A stretch of 64,000 nucleotides of DNA from Emydura subglobosa (Eukaryota > Chordata > Testudines > Chelidae), in assembly GCA_007922225.1 (NCBI GenBank), contig ML679959.1, forward strand, positions 25,864,431 through 25,928,430. Direction: 5' to 3'. The notes below the pieces were generated by a model, which made no database searches, was not told the origin of the DNA, and saw only the letters and a program-made list of their open reading frames with translations. Position numbers and translations under genes: made by a program. This document shows, in pieces, positions 1 to 13,312 of this stretch (positions are counted from its first letter, which is position 1; the number at the start of each line of letters is the position of its first letter).

Positions 1-3000
1 CCACTTGCCTTTACGAACCTACTTAATCCCTATTCAGAAGAGAATCTCATTCATAAGAATCTTACATCCTGGGATCCTTCCAGAATAAAGAATGTGCTAT
101 ACAAACTGATATACAAATGCACTCAAGAGATGGCTGTTTGCATTTCTGAAATCAGCAACAATTTAACAGCCTGCTGCAACACTACACAACAGCTAGGAAA
201 GAGAATGGAAGAATGACATTCGGTTGAATCTGCTGTAGAAAGTTAGACAGGAAGATTGTAATTATCCATCTTAGAGTTATTGACCATCATCTCTTGCACT
301 TGGCCCCTGTATAAAGGGTGCCCTCAACCAAATCATAAGGACTACTTCCAGCAGCATCTAGGTCTTTGGAAGAGATCTCCTTTCAAAAATATAGACCGCC
401 CTAACTTGAAAGTCTGAGACAATCATACACAGTGCAAGATGTTCAGGGCTCATTCTCTGAATACTCAATTGTGTCATGAAGGAAAGGCGAGTCAAGGAAT
501 GATTTTCTAGTGATCACAAAGTCTATCCTTAAACTATTGAAGAGTCTCCCACACAACCTTTAGAAGGGTGCTTTGGTTGCATAGGCTTGGCAATTTTTGT
601 TCCAGTAATGTCACGCCTCCTGCAAATGCAACTTTTCTTCCTAAACCAGATGATTACTAAAGAAACTTAAATCAAAACTCTCCATTTTCTACTTAGTCAT
701 TCTGACAAGGCAAAGGTATCACATTTGCTCTAGCATCCAACCTGTCCTACCACAGACTGGCATCTCTCCGACCTCTCAGCCTAAACTGAGGAAAGGGATT
801 GAAATGAAGATCTGGGTGCACAAATCTCTCTCTTTTTGTCTCCTGAATCACAAGTACCAGAACCGAAGGATTTGTCCAGTATAGGACAGACTATTTTAAA
901 AGCTTTGGTTTGTCCACTCAAGATGACTTTTGGGGAGACTGTTCATGCTATTCCAGGGATCTATGGACTACAACACTCTATTTGCCATAGAAGGATGGCA
1001 ACACCCTGGGTTTTGCGGTCATGGGAGACCATTTTGGAACCTTGCCATAGCCTTAGTTTATCAAACTTTTCCCATCATTGCAAATGCCTATGACCCTCTA
1101 CCTGAGCCTCCTCTCTGACTAATCATGACATCATCAGACTGCTTAACCCTTCACAAATAGGAAGAAAGAGCAGGCAACACTTGCATTTCACTCGTTGCCT
1201 TCATTGGGCTGCCTAGGATTATCTAGTCTTTCCCCTTCAATCCAAGTACATCTGGATTTGAAAGAAATAAAAAAAAGACTCAAAACACTGAGCTGGCTTT
1301 GGAAGCAGCTGCAAAGCGAAAGAGTCGAGTGCAGGGTTTCATTTTATTTTAAATCCCGTGACAAATATCACCACCCTGACAGACAAAGATTTAAGACCTG
1401 AATTATACAAGTAATAGCCCGGGACCAACATGGTTCCAATAACATGGTATACCTGCATTAAACAGTCATGTGGGCCCCATGTGTCCTTGTGTCTAAAAGC
1501 TAACGTAGAAGAAACTAGTGATTTTACATTTTACTTTGCTATGGTTTTATAGACTCGCCCTGCACCATGCTGGGCTGGGAGATAAGAGTTCATTCCGTCA
1601 GCCTTTCAGGAACAGAGAATGAAGCAGTGAGAAAGTGACAGATCACAGACCATGAAGAAGGTTCATTACCAATATCAAAGGTACTGGCCTGGCCCACAAA
1701 AACAAAGTACCCAAGAATATCCCTGTATCTGACACATGTGTCTCATCTGTCTGGGAAGGGAGAGGTTGGCTTATAGGCTGGTTTGTTTTAACCACTACTT
1801 GAAGTGGAGAAAATTAAATGCCATTTCACTGCTACCGTAATATCACTCCAAATACTACCCTATGGGAAGGATATGTATCAGAGCTGTAGATATCCCTGTG
1901 CATCCTATGGATATCACTATCTCCACACATATGTGTATCCATTTTATCATAGAAAAAAAAAAGAGGGCAAGGAGACACTCTGTGTCTATCTGTTCCAAAC
2001 AAAACAAACACTACACACTTCCAACGTGACAATGTGGCCTTCTTCAGAGGAGAAAGTATCTCACCTTTAACCACCAGGTGGCACTCAAGAGACACAAAAA
2101 TGAACCCCCCTCCCCAAACATTCACCTCCAAGATGCTGCCAGGTTTTCCCCACAAAGTGTAGCAACAAATCTGAAGGTGACATCTGAACTGGAGTGTTGA
2201 GCAGCAGCTGACAGTGACCTCTGCCAAGTCCCTTAGCTCACCCGTTACTTTATGGGTCCAATGACACACAGTCACTGTGGAGAAAGAGGACATTTTGGGA
2301 ACTTGATGTTGCTCGTGAAGGATGCTGCATTTCAGAAAAATCTAAGCTGTACTTCCCAAAGTGTGGTGGCCATTTTTTGTGTAGTTCGTTTGGGGATAAG
2401 CGCAGGGTGAACTAATGAAGCGGAGTGTTGTACCTCTGGGAGTCTGGCAACACCTACAGAAAGTTACTTGTAGATCCCATGGCATCCAGGGGAGGAGTGG
2501 GAGATTTGCAGGCCCATTAAGACTGTTTTCCTGTCAGGCATGTGTGGTGCAGAATGTATAGACAAGACCTACTGGTTCATCTTCACTCTAGGCCCCTCTA
2601 AGACAGACCTTTAGCAGTCCTTATCAGGCCTTCTTATAAGCTTCTCTATAATTTTTAAAACAGAGTTGACTTTGGAAGCACTTTAACTTAAAAAGAAAAA
2701 ATATCAATCTGTTGATCACAGTGTATAATACGTAGAATGAATTTTATGTTAAGATTCTGGTCGCTCATTCTAATCCTCATGTTCTAACATTGAGTATAGT
2801 ACTGTGCCAGCCTCTACACACAAGCATAATGTTAGAGATTAATAACTGAGCAAGAATCGAATGCAACTCGGCCACATTTAGCTAATATTATTATTGCTCT
2901 GACACTTGTTTGCTTGATTCTGTGATATCTATGCCAATACTCTCTGGAGACTGTCCAAGAGGCACCTTGAAGATCTTCAAGAGACAGTGACATCTAATGG

Positions 3001-3149
3001 ATCATTTTCCCTTTTTTTTAAAAAATAAGAATTAAGGTGAAATCACCACTATGGATTCAGTTTTAGCCATGAAAGGGAAAAACAAGTCAAACACCATATT
3101 TTCCTCTTCTATTTCTCTCAGTAATGATACCAAAATACTGTCCATTTAT

Positions 3150-3325
3150 TAGGTGATCTTCATTCAAAGACCTCAAATTATTTTACAAAAAATTGGAGAT
3201 CCCCATGTTACCGAAAGAGAAACAGACGAGAGAGAGAATGATATTCCTTGAGACGACAGAGCCCAGGCTGGAGCGGAGACCAGATCAGGTCTCCTAGTTT
3301 TGCCCCCCTGGCCTAAGAGGTACAT
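3150..3325. repeat. Old MIR/L2-like repeat trace
   Basis: The order of words is typical of this core: a tract like AGGTGATCTTCATT, then ATTTTACA, GAAACAGA, GAGAGAGAATGAT, GACAGAGCCCAGGCTGGAG and CAGGTCTCCTAGTTTTGC. It resembles the ancient SINE/L2 3' region widespread in amniotes, but it is heavily diverged. I cannot name the subfamily. Confidence 0.45.
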
Positions 3326-3989
3326 TGGGAAAGTGCAGAAAGTCAAGTACATGATGAGCTGTTGTCACCTGCTAACCATGAGGAACTATGCTAACCAAAA
3401 ATAAAATCTCGGCCCCCTCTAGAGTTCCTGTATATTAATTTGACAGAGTTATTCAGCCACCTTTAGAAAAAACCAGAAAACTATCAGGCGCTTTGGGGCC
3501 CTCTAAGAGGTTTCACTCCTTTTCAGTGTTTAAACAAATGCATATTGTTAAAGTTGAAATCAATCATCAGCATTTTACACTACCAGCTCCCCAGGGCTCT
3601 TACTGAAGTCATAGCAGAGTCCCAGAGGAAACCACTATGTACCAAGACAATCATGGAAAGTTTCTTCAGTTAGGTTTCCTGACAACACCCTTTACATCTT
3701 GGAAACTATTGAAGTAGCCAAATCAGGATGCACAATACTGCACATCAAAAGAACAGATAAGAGAAGCACCGGTCGCCCAATGAAAGAAAACATCAGCGGA
3801 GCCTCAAGAATTCCCCCTGCACTGCTGAACAGAGCATCCTTCATGATATCAAGAAGTGGTAATAAAATGAAGATGCAGACTGAACTCTTCTGATGAAAAG
3901 GGGAAAAAAGCAACTGCTCAACCATTATGTTAGCTGGCTTTTCATGCTTTATGCTCTGATTTCTGAGATTACCTACAGTTAGCTCCACC

Positions 3990-4065
3990 GCTCAGAGTGC
4001 AATCTTCTTGAGACAGAGGCCCTGTATTATGTACTTGCAGTGTGAGGGCCCTAGCATGCTGCAGA
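3990..4065. repeat. Possible MIR/L2-like trace
   Basis: GTGCAATCTTCTTGAGACAGAGGCCCTGTATTATGTACTTGCAGTGTGAGGGCCCTAGC resembles in outline the tail segment with 'gtaagctctttggggcaggga...gtgcctagca'. It is weakly supported. Confidence 0.3.
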
Positions 4066-4304
4066 GATTAGTTATCTATCTTGCGGCACTCAGAGGAAGC
4101 CAACATTTTGTACAGCCAAAAGCCATGATGTTTACCAGCTATTCTAAGACATGACAATAGGCCCTCTTTAAAACAATAGCAGCAAGTTATTTGTCTTGTG
4201 TCTTGAATACACAGTTGTTCTTGTAGCACATATGAAATTAAAGTCAAATTAGGGATCCAGAATAGAAACCTTATTTTTCTTCAGATCGACTAGTAACCAC
4301 ATAC

Positions 4305-4552
4305 CCTATTGCAAAGTTGCTGTCTTCCCTCCAATCCACAATACGACAGATAAAGAGCGTACTGGAGTAGTCCTCAGGCCTGCTCACAAAGTCTGGAGGG
4401 CAGTCTGCTAAAGACACATAGGCTCTAGGAACTCTGTGGTCCACAGGTGAGAACATGGCACACTTCTTGAAGAGTTCACTGTTCTTGTCTGCCAGCAGTT
4501 TGATGAAGCCTGTAGCTGCTCTGGAATGCTTCTTCTCCAAGATATAGACCAC
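4305..4552 (-). CDS. DIS3L2: DIS3L2 internal coding exon (second cold-shock domain)
   Basis: This is the most conserved exon in the window. It reads [16 protein letters not shown] at its start and [17 protein letters not shown] at its end, the hallmark sequence of the second cold-shock domain of DIS3L2. That domain helps funnel RNA into the RNB nuclease channel. The domain itself and the downstream RNB and S1 domains are encoded partly or wholly beyond this window. On minus the acceptor is GTTGTTCTAG|GTGGTC and the donor AGG|GTATGT. The length is 248 nt, starting in phase 0 and leaving two bases of a Gly codon. The open frame continues past the donor for about 11 codons, but those residues are intronic. 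I saw no following exon in 1-4304. Confidence 0.96.
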
Positions 4553-5774
4553 CTAGAACAACCACAGGATTTCAACAGTTATCACCTTCAACAAAGCTTT
4601 CATTTCCTATAACAGAATAATGGTGAAAGGAGAGCACAAAGGCACAGCAGAACATCTTGGAAATTCACAAGCTTCAGCACATTTTCCCTGCCTGTTTTTT
4701 TGAGTGCCCATTTACAAAGTGATTTCCTTGGCCAAACAAAAGCTTGCCATCTTGCTCATGACGACGGTGGAGCAATGTGCCTTCCAAGCATTAGCTTTTT
4801 AAGGCACTTTTCTTAATTACAGAACAAAACCAGACAAGAAGCAGATGCTGCCCTGCACAGTACATTAGCCACAATGTACAAGTAACTTCTGTAAAATCTG
4901 CGACTTGTATTCTCGCTGTAAGGAGTGTGATTTCAACATTCAATGCAGGAAGACCAGTCCAAAAACAGTGCCTCTACTGGATCCAGTGCTAACTACGGAG
5001 AGGAAAGGGTAAATTGTGGGGAGTTTGGCAGAAATTCTTTCCCTGTGCTTCTCCATAGTCAGGGCTTAATAAAAGATGACTTTGAAAAGAATAATAAATT
5101 GCATACTATTTTAAATGTTACTTTCCACAGATGTGTTCATCCATGGTATATTTTTGGTAGACCCATATAAATCACTGGATACAAGCAGAAATATTATCGC
5201 TAATTTTCTGGGTTTATTCAGAACAATACTTTTAGAAGGGCTGAAGATTCATCTCTCAGGGAAATTTGGAGCATAGGGATCACCATCCTGGCTGAGACCA
5301 GAGGACAATCTAATCCAGTATCCTGTCTCTGGCAGTAGCCAGAACCAGATGTTTCTGCATGAGATGCATGTGGGATAATCTGCCTTCACATAGATCTCAT
5401 CCTAGTCTCTTAATGAGTAGAGAGCACCTTAAACATGAAGTTTAATATCTCTTCCAAACCTGTCATCATTAATGACAACAGCTCTGAATATTCTTGACAG
5501 CCATACAAATGTCCAATCCCTTTTAGGATTTGCTAAGTAATTTTGTAGAACAAACAAATACGCTTTAAACCAGGATAAACGGTAAAAGTGATACAGAACT
5601 GAAGCGTTAACAGACGGTGAAGAAAATATTCTGACCCATAGGAACCTGATTCAATGAACACTACCAGAAGATTGCAGGGAGACCAAAGGCAGGGCTATTT
5701 CAGTTATTCAGAGCATAATGTTGTTCAAGCCCTTCTGACGTGAAAGAAAGACCATTATTCTGATGTGACGTTAC
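4553..5774 (-). other. DIS3L2: DIS3L2 intron between the linker and cold-shock exons
   Basis: This 1222-nt intron has a GTAACG donor and a TTCTAG acceptor on minus. It contains a CR1 3' fragment around 5270-5540. The rest is unique sequence. Confidence 0.88.
5270..5540 (-). mobile_element. CR1 LINE 3' end fragment
   Basis: The words AATCTAATCCAGTATCCTGTCTCTGGCAGTAGCCAGAACCAGATG are the reverse complement of the CR1 tail. The tail of the CR1 at 58.9-60.4 kb shows the same segment on plus (CTGACACTGGCCACTGTCAGAAGATAGGATACCAGGC). It continues through TTAATATCTCTTCCAAACC to AAATGTCCAATCCCTTTT, matching the untranslated 3' part. It is a 5'-truncated copy within a small DIS3L2 intron. Confidence 0.75.
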
Positions 5775-5881
5775 CTTTGCTGTTCTTTGGAGAAACTTCT
5801 CTGGAAGAAGCCTTGGATTGTTCACCTTGGAGACATCTTCTTGCTTTGCACCCTGTGCGTAACCACTCTCTACGTCCTTCC
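5775..5881 (-). CDS. DIS3L2: DIS3L2 internal coding exon (short linker exon)
   Basis: This 107-nt exon encodes KDVESGYAQGAKQEDVSK, then VNNPRLLPEKFLQRTAK, preceded by two bases that complete a Gly codon. It corresponds to the variable linker of vertebrate DIS3L2 just before the conserved [10 protein letters not shown] block. The ending LLPEKFLQRTAK resembles the conserved EKSLQRSAK of mammals. On minus the acceptor is TTGATGTAG|GG, behind a T/G-rich tract, and the donor is AAG|GTAACG. The exon enters with two bases and leaves in phase 0, so it joins exactly with the exon upstream (25392-25632, intron of about 19.5 kb) and the one downstream (4305-4552, intron of about 1.2 kb). The linker is low in conservation, so the splice phases and order carry much of the support. 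Confidence 0.9.
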
Positions 5882-8800
5882 CTACATCAAACAAAGCCAC
5901 ATACACACACACAGAGGAATTACTTTAGTACGTCTTCCATCATCAATTTGCTTTAGTCTTTTGCTGTCAATTCTAATACAATCAAGTATAAGTCTTAATT
6001 GAAGGGAACAAACTTGACTGAATGTCAAAATACCCAAGCAATAAATGTTATTTAATATTTCTCCAGGCCACAATGGAGAACAGATATATATTCACTTATT
6101 GTGCACATCTGCAAAACAAAATCAAAATAAACCCAAATTTTACAAGTACATCTATACCAGCCATAACAAACAAAACAGTGGAAAACACGTTCTATTTATT
6201 AAGTTAAAAAAAACGGCTTGAATTTCCTGGCTTTTCTTAGTTGATGTCATTAACTTAACATTATATAAATAGTCCTCTAAGTACTTACATTCATTTAATA
6301 TTTAATTTCCTTTAAAAAATACATATTTATACTAGAAATTTGAAACTACATCTCATAGGTTGACACTCTTCGGCCACAGATCAGGAGTATTAAAAAGCCT
6401 TAAGAAAATTAATTGCTTCATATGACCACTTATTTTTTCCTCTTAATTTCCTTCACCAGATACCTGGAATGTTTAAGCCAAATTACCAACCAAATTTTAG
6501 TTTTGAATTTCAAAACATTCAAGTATCCATCAAAGGTAAGAGGCACATTCTAGGGCTTTCGATATTTACAACCTGCTGAAGCAATCCTAAATTCGGTAAG
6601 AGAAGTTTGAGGGTGGACACTGCAATGAAAGGTACGGTTTTTATCAGTCTGAAAGTGCATTTAGAATAGATACACCAGCCCAACCTTTACTGTATAACTT
6701 GTGTTGAAACTCCATCTACCCATGACATGTTCATTTAAAGTAGGATCCTGATTCTTCTGGAGATTATTGTTTTCCAAAAAGGACCGGCCCACTGCCTGCA
6801 AGTTTAAGGGAATGTAGGGGTCAATGGTCTTTTCTTCAAAGGAACAAGAGAAAGATATAAAGTAATATACTATTGAATGTGTTCCACAGGATGCCAAAAA
6901 AGCTCACGTGCACACCAGAAAGACTCAAGGACAGTCTTTAAAGCGTAGATACAGGCCCACACAAGACGCCCATCTGTCCAACAGGGCTCTCTTCAGTTGA
7001 ACTTGCTGGTGACATGATGGATGAATGGTGAGCCGCCTCAGACTGGGAAAGGCTGCAGCTGCCAGGAATACAGAGAAGGCACTCAACTCCACGGGACTGA
7101 AATCTGCCTCAGAACTCAGACAAGAGCCAAATGTGGAACACAAAGGACTGCCCCTTATGTTTGCAGATAGCTCTGTGGGCACTGCCATCAAGAGGGTACA
7201 TTCACAGATGGGCAAATTTCCATACCTGGAACGTTTTGCCATCGGGCGAGATTACGCTAGCAGTCATTTGGCAGTGACTGCTATCATTATAATGATACAG
7301 CCATTTTCATAACTCTTCCAGAACATGGCCTTTCGGGATGAAGTTCTTCAGGTTTATGCTCTGCGCAAAAGTGCATTTTTATGAAGAATTTGAGCAAATT
7401 CCTTTTAAAAAAAATGGAGGGAGGGGTAACAAAAATCCCTCTCCGTTTTAAAAATGTAACCCCCTTTTCCTTCCAGATCATCTGGGCTCCAACTGGCACA
7501 TAAGTAGTGTTCTGATGAAGGGTAAATCCCAATGGATGTCATGTTGACAAATGAGTTTGAAAAAATTGCTTGGATAATACTTAAGCAATTTTAAAATAGG
7601 AGACTATTGTAGTTATGAGACTAAGCAACAGGGAGGATAAAGAAAGGCAACATTTAACATTTCTGCCAACCGGAGATTGTATTAGGCAACAATTCTAAAA
7701 AGCCGAAAGGCAAGTAAAACTGTTTTAATGGGAATTTTTAAGAATGTTCTATAAACCTGAGATAATCTTAACAAAGGTAATGCCTTGTACATAGAAAAAA
7801 CACATCCTAAAATTTAATGGCATCAAGTTCATAATGCTGCAATCAAAAAGACAGTAATTATCCTAATGCACAGGAAGGGATGACCAAAAATTAAGAAACA
7901 CGGGCAGGTTATGGAGGTAAATTAACTTGGTATTTTCCCAAAGACTGTATGTGAAAGCATGGATAACAAGCAGCACAGGGGTTTACTAGAACGAGCTTTT
8001 GACCACAGAACACAGTCTGCAGGTTGGAAGAGAGATCAGACCTACAATCTTTGCGATTGAAAGGAACACAAACTTACTTTCAAGCGGGACACAATGGGGA
8101 TGCTGGATCTAACACACTTTAGGAAAGAATGAGATGCATGCAACGACAACTACTATGCAAATTTCCAGGAACAATGTTCTAGGAATATTTTCTTTGATGG
8201 GGTGAAGCTTTGTGAAAAGTCTCTTTTACACATTACCTTCAGATTCACATCTCTCAAAGTCACTCACATTTTTCAGCTGTTCCAACCGAGGCAGATTTGC
8301 CTCTCGCTTAGACAAAAAGGAAGCAGTGAAACCACTAACCTGTCCTCAGAAGACGTGGCCTGTGCCCGTGTACACATGCGACAGGTGCATGTTGAACACA
8401 GAACCGCACAGCACAGAACTGCCTACTGGGTGCATGAATGTGCCCTCTGCAGGTTCTTAGTCTAGGAGCTGGCAGAGTTTGTTCATTTTTGCCAAATGTG
8501 AAAAATGAAAAGAGCTGGAGCTTTTAATCCACTGTGTTGAAGACAAGACTACCTATGATCCGAGCTGGAAAAAGTATTCATCTGAATTCTCACTGTGGCA
8601 CCTGGTAGTATCCACCCTGTTGGCCACCGGCAGAGTCAACCAGAGGCCCTTGGTTGGCTGAAGAAAACCAGTGTCCTTGAGGTAGAAGGCTGCAACGCCT
8701 TAGCCATACTCACCAGAAAACCCAGAGCTCATCATCCAGCAGAGAGATATTGGAGTCTGTGACCAAATCTTCAGGAGAAGTAAAGGAAGTCAATCCTGAA

Positions 8801-10856
8801 TCTGCTTATGCTCATTCATGTTCCTTATTGACACCTGTATATGAAAGGCCACTGTGCATACTTGCTGGAGGGGGGAGGGGGAGTGCTTCTCAGACAGGAG
8901 ATGGGATGAGATCAGAAGATTGTGTCCTACAGCTCTTGGAAAAAAAAAAGGAGCAAAAAGATGCAGGCTTTTCTAAGAGAATCTCCAACCAGGAGGTGGC
9001 CAGCGTAAGGCAGAAAAAGGCTACTGCCAAAAGGATCGCCAAAGGGACTAAAAGACAACAGTGACAAAGGCACGAGAAGGAAGGTGCCAGGAGATGGCCA
9101 GAGTGGCAAACCTCTAGCCATTTTGGAGGATGTAGTGCTCTCCTTTGAGGCAGAGTGGATGTCACAGATCTGAAATCCACCTGGCTGGGCTGTCAGATCC
9201 CAGACGTCTGCACTAAAGATTCCTTTGTGGCTGACGAAAGGAGAGAAGCAAGAAGAGGGCTAGAGGTGCCAGGATCCAGGGAGGATCTGGCACAAAAGTT
9301 CTGCTGTAGATCGCTTTGTCACAGACATCTGAACCAGCACCTCGGTCCGTCGGCTCCATTTCATGCAGCCCTAGTGGGAACGGCTGTTCTAGAGGGTCCA
9401 GAGTTTGGAGCACCCACACAAATAGGTGAACTACAGAGGCAATTCTCAAAGGACAGAGAAGATCTGAAAAAAGGCGGCTTTTGGGCAAGTGGGGGCCGAG
9501 AGGTGGGAAGAAGCTCTTTGTCTTATGCCAAACCAAAACTGAATCATTCTGACCCTTTTACTATAGTGGTTATCCAATGGCCATTCAATATTTCCACCCT
9601 CTGAAATGACATGTTTTCTGAGAAAGATTTACTGTTAGCTTGGGCAACACTTCATAAGCTTATCTTACAGTGAAAACACACTTCAGCAGCAAGAATCCAG
9701 TGAAACGGTGTTATAATCCCCTACTTTTCCTTTCAGCGATTATCCAACAAACCAAAATTGTAATAGCTTTACTTAAAAAATTAGGTACGAACTGTAAGAA
9801 ACCTCTCAAATTAGTTATGCTATTACCAGCAAATTAGATCCAGCAATTGCGACATTTGCATCCCTCTCTAAAAGATCAGTTTGAACAGTTTTCGTATATA
9901 GTCAGATGTATCTGGCAACCGTTCGCGGTCGAACATACTAAAAACAGCCCCCCAAAATTTCCTTGTACAATTAGATTACCATGACACTAACAGGTGGCCA
10001 AAGCGGCCTTACAGTCATCAGACTAAAATCCTTATTAATGATGACAGATCCAAAATTACTTTCTTCAGGTACGCATTGGTCCCTATGGAAATTTGCAATT
10101 CCTTCCAAAAGGAATACAATTAAAGATGCAATATCCACTTGCAAATGAAAATATATCACAATTTCAAATCTCAAAAACAACCAACTGGAAAAAAATAGTC
10201 TCCCTCACTCGATGGAAAGAAGAAACACTTACTGAATGCGTACTACTTCAGTTACAAAAATCTTAAAGAAAACCACTTAGCCCATTCCACACGGACTTGT
10301 CTTTCCCAACTGTGGACACTACTGACGTCTTTCCAGTTCCAAACACAGAAACTGCACTTCAGATTCAGGTGCTCAGATACTACAGGGATCGGTTGGTACA
10401 TGTGACTCAATAGCAGGAAAAGTTTGCTGTTTGCTAATGAAGTAAGAGACAACTTCTCTGGTGTTTGTTTAAACAGGCAGCTTTCTGTACCAGAACATTA
10501 GCAAAGTGAGTTAAACAAAAATAAATCGACTGTTAGTAGATTTAATCTCAAAAATGGTGCACTATTCTCAATAAGGAAGTGTTTTTCAAAGCTTTGTCTA
10601 TACCAGTATAAAGAGCCACGTACAGGAAATAGGAAAAGTACACAAATATGTAGAGAATGGTAGGTGTGCACTTAGATAACACAAACTATAACAATGATTC
10701 ATTTTTAATGGGCAATCAAAAGGAGAAGCAGCATGATTTAATAGTTAATATAGGGGACTAAGAGATGGGATACTTGAATTCTGTAACTACCACAGCTATG
10801 GCCTTCTCTGTGATATCGGAAAAGTCAAGTAACTTGCAGCACGAACTTCTATACAG

Positions 10857-11581
10857 CAGGGTAGATTGATTTAAATCAACTTTTCTATTTGTACTTCAGT
10901 TATTTTCTAAAGAAAGGTGAATTCTCACTGGCTGATATGACCACTGAAATGTGTTAATTGACAACTGAATAGAGCTTTTATGCTTGATTTGGTACATCTT
11001 TTTGCTACCTAGGAGGGTACAGTATAACTATAAACATGCATTTAAGCAATTATATCTTAATATTGTCAGAGTTTTATTAATTGTACATTTTTAGTATGTT
11101 AGAAAATAGGAAAGGATATATTGCTTATTCACTGGATAATTAACCTTTTGCTCATGATTTGTGTCAAGCTTCATTAGGATGGTAACTGAATTTAATTAAT
11201 AAAAATAATTTTAGATGTTATTTTGTGTATTTTTAAACAGAACAAGCTTTTAACACAGCACACACCTATTGTGCCAGATGTGTAAAGCTTGACATTCAAA
11301 GTGAGATGTTTTTCCCCTGATTCTTTCTTTACATAGAAAAGCAGCCTTTAAGTAAAAGCTTTTGAGAGACTCATGGATTCAGCATATTTATTTTTTATTT
11401 AAATGTGTTTAGAGACTATAAGTAGTTTAGGCCTTAATAAATTTTGTAATAAATTCAGATTTCATTTTAAACATGTGTATTTTTTAAAAGAAGAAAATTA
11501 AACAAAAAAATCCCATTTAAATTAAAAAATTGGATTTTCTTGATTCCTCCCCCTCAAATCATCAGTTTTTAATCCACTCTG
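10857..11581. mobile_element. Non-autonomous hAT-type element, AT-rich
   Basis: The ends are imperfect inverted repeats, CAGGGTAGATT at the left and AATCCACTCTG at the right (reverse complement CAGAGTGGATT). The flanks are CTATACAG and CTATATAA, an 8-bp duplication with two mismatches, as hAT elements make. The 725-bp interior is AT-rich, with many short direct words around ATTTAAA, and no coding capacity. Confidence 0.65.
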
Positions 11582-12794
11582 CTATATAATGCAACGTAAG
11601 GATAAAATTGCTCATCAGATTCTGATTTTGGGGGGGGAGTGGTAATAACCAAGATTTAAAAAAAAATGCATACATGTGGCCCACCATCACAAAAAATAAG
11701 AACTTTAAACGGCAACTTGTCTTCTAGCAGGCAGAGCTCAATACCCACACCTAGAGTCACCACTTTGCAGAAATGCATGTGCAGATCATGCCAGAGTCAA
11801 TGAGAGCTGTGTACAAATCTGAGAACAGCACTTGACCTTTACCACTACAGCGGTGAAAGTCCAATGTTACACTGAGCAAGTCAGACGGTACTGCCCCAGA
11901 CTAGATTTTATTGTATTTTTAAATAAACCACAAAAAAGTCATACTTCAGAAAGCAGTGCACAAGAAAAAGCAGCAAAGTAAGCACTAAACACACGCTTTG
12001 TATTCCATCAGTACAATACAAGATTATTTCTGAATTAAGGAGCCTATTTAGCTCACTTTGACTGGACCATCCAGTTCGTAGTTTTAAAATTTTTAATAAT
12101 GGATATAGCACTTAGTTTCCTTTATCAGACTAATGGCCATTGGGTGAACATGTCCCCTTCTCCATGTGTGCAATGTACTGAGATAGCTCTGTGTATTTAA
12201 AAAAGCAAGGTAGTTTCAAGCCAAGATACTTCATAATATCTATTGTATACATTTTAATAGCACCTGCAACTTTCTTAATGGTGTTTCTTTTGAATTTACA
12301 CTTAACAATGAATGGTTATTTCAGAGTGAGATTGCTCAATTCCTGAATGTGCTACACCCGCACATCCAACAGTCCCAAAAATGTTTGAAGTTCGGAACTT
12401 GCAGGGTTAGAATGAAGACGATGATCTAGTGGCAAGTAATTTATAGACCGCAGAGGTATCTTAATCAATACCCAGAAGCATGCAGACAAAAGCAGAGCAA
12501 AAAGCAATGGCAGAAGGTATATGCTGCAGGTTTCCTTCCAACTATAATTTAGATAGATAGCTAGATAGATTGATTGATAGAGCGATAATGACCGAGGGTT
12601 AGCCCAATGATTTGACAGAGATGTTGAATAAGATGGAGTCTTGGGGAAAGAGTCTAGAGGCAGAAGTGTTGTTTCCCTCATGACCCTCCAAGTTTGATCC
12701 ATAATCTCATGTAACTACCACTTTATCAACTAGATTGAGAGGGATCCGCAGCATTTCATGATCAGTCACTGCTACAAATACTGTAGGGAGAGAC

Positions 12795-12890
12795 AGAGGC
12801 TTAGATTTTCAAAGCCAAGAATGGGATTTCAATTGAAATTCATGGCAGTCACGTGACTAAATCCCCTACTCTGATTGAAAGTCTCAACCA
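12795..12890. repeat. Degraded interspersed repeat (unclassified)
   Basis: GCTTAGATTTTCAAAGCCAAGAATGGGATTTCAATTGAAATTCATGG resembles a reptile repeat built around 'attttcaaag...attgaaatcaatgg'. It is short and diverged. Confidence 0.25.
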
Positions 12891-13239
12891 GAATGAGTAT
12901 AGCTGCTTACCGACTGTCCATGGCTAGGTGAAAGTTGTCCACCAAGCCTCTGTGCCATATCCCTGCCTAAAGCCTGACTGAAAAGGTTCTAGGATACTGG
13001 CTGAGGTCAGGTCTTTGCTCGCTCAGAAATGGAAGATGAGACAGACAGTGTCAATTCACTAAGCTGGCTGTGTCAAACCATTGTGTGTTTTAAAATGGAC
13101 TAACACTCTCATGAGAGACTGGCAATCTCTGACCACTATTCACAGAGGAGCTCTCCCTGACTGCATTGAGGACAGTGTACAACACATGGATAGATGGCTA
13201 TATATAACCCTTTACCAATTGATTTTGTTTGGGGATAGG

Positions 13240-13312
13240 GGAAGTAAAGGTGTGGGTGGGTGGATGTGTGTGAGTGTTTGGGGGGGGGGGGGGGGGGGGA
13301 GGGGGGGGGGGG
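13240..13312 (+). repeat. G-rich low-complexity tract with long G homopolymer
   Basis: GTGGGTGGGTGG followed by GTGTGTGAGTGTTT leads into 20 consecutive G (13280-13299), one A, then 12 G (13301-13312). It could fold as a G-quadruplex on plus. The run length is likely polymorphic or uncertain in assembly. It falls in intron. Confidence 0.9.

Larger units (their letters stand above)
1..4304 (-). other. DIS3L2: DIS3L2 intron (partial), 3' of the cold-shock exon
   Basis: Mostly unique, moderately AT-rich sequence follows the donor at 4304-4303. I see no exon here that would encode the residues after FAIG. It holds an old MIR/L2-like trace near 3.1-3.3 kb and possibly another near 4.0 kb. An open frame on minus at 1832-2293 shows no recognisable domain. 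Confidence 0.75.

Noticed and set aside
1832..2293. 153-codon open frame on minus
   Set aside because: No recognisable domain, composition like shadow translation of AT-rich intron, no splice or start context. Probably chance.
2330..2400. CTTCCCAAAGTGTGGTGGCC, like a hAT end
   Set aside because: No matching inverted end or 8-bp duplication found nearby.
4271..4304. Extension of the DIS3L2 exon frame beyond the donor
   Set aside because: About 11 further codons are open, but the donor GTATGT at 4304 and loss of family similarity after FAIG make them intron.
8750..9604. Open frames on both strands near 8.7-9.6 kb
   Set aside because: Mutually overlapping frames on both strands with no conserved motif. 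Consistent with GC-richer intron.
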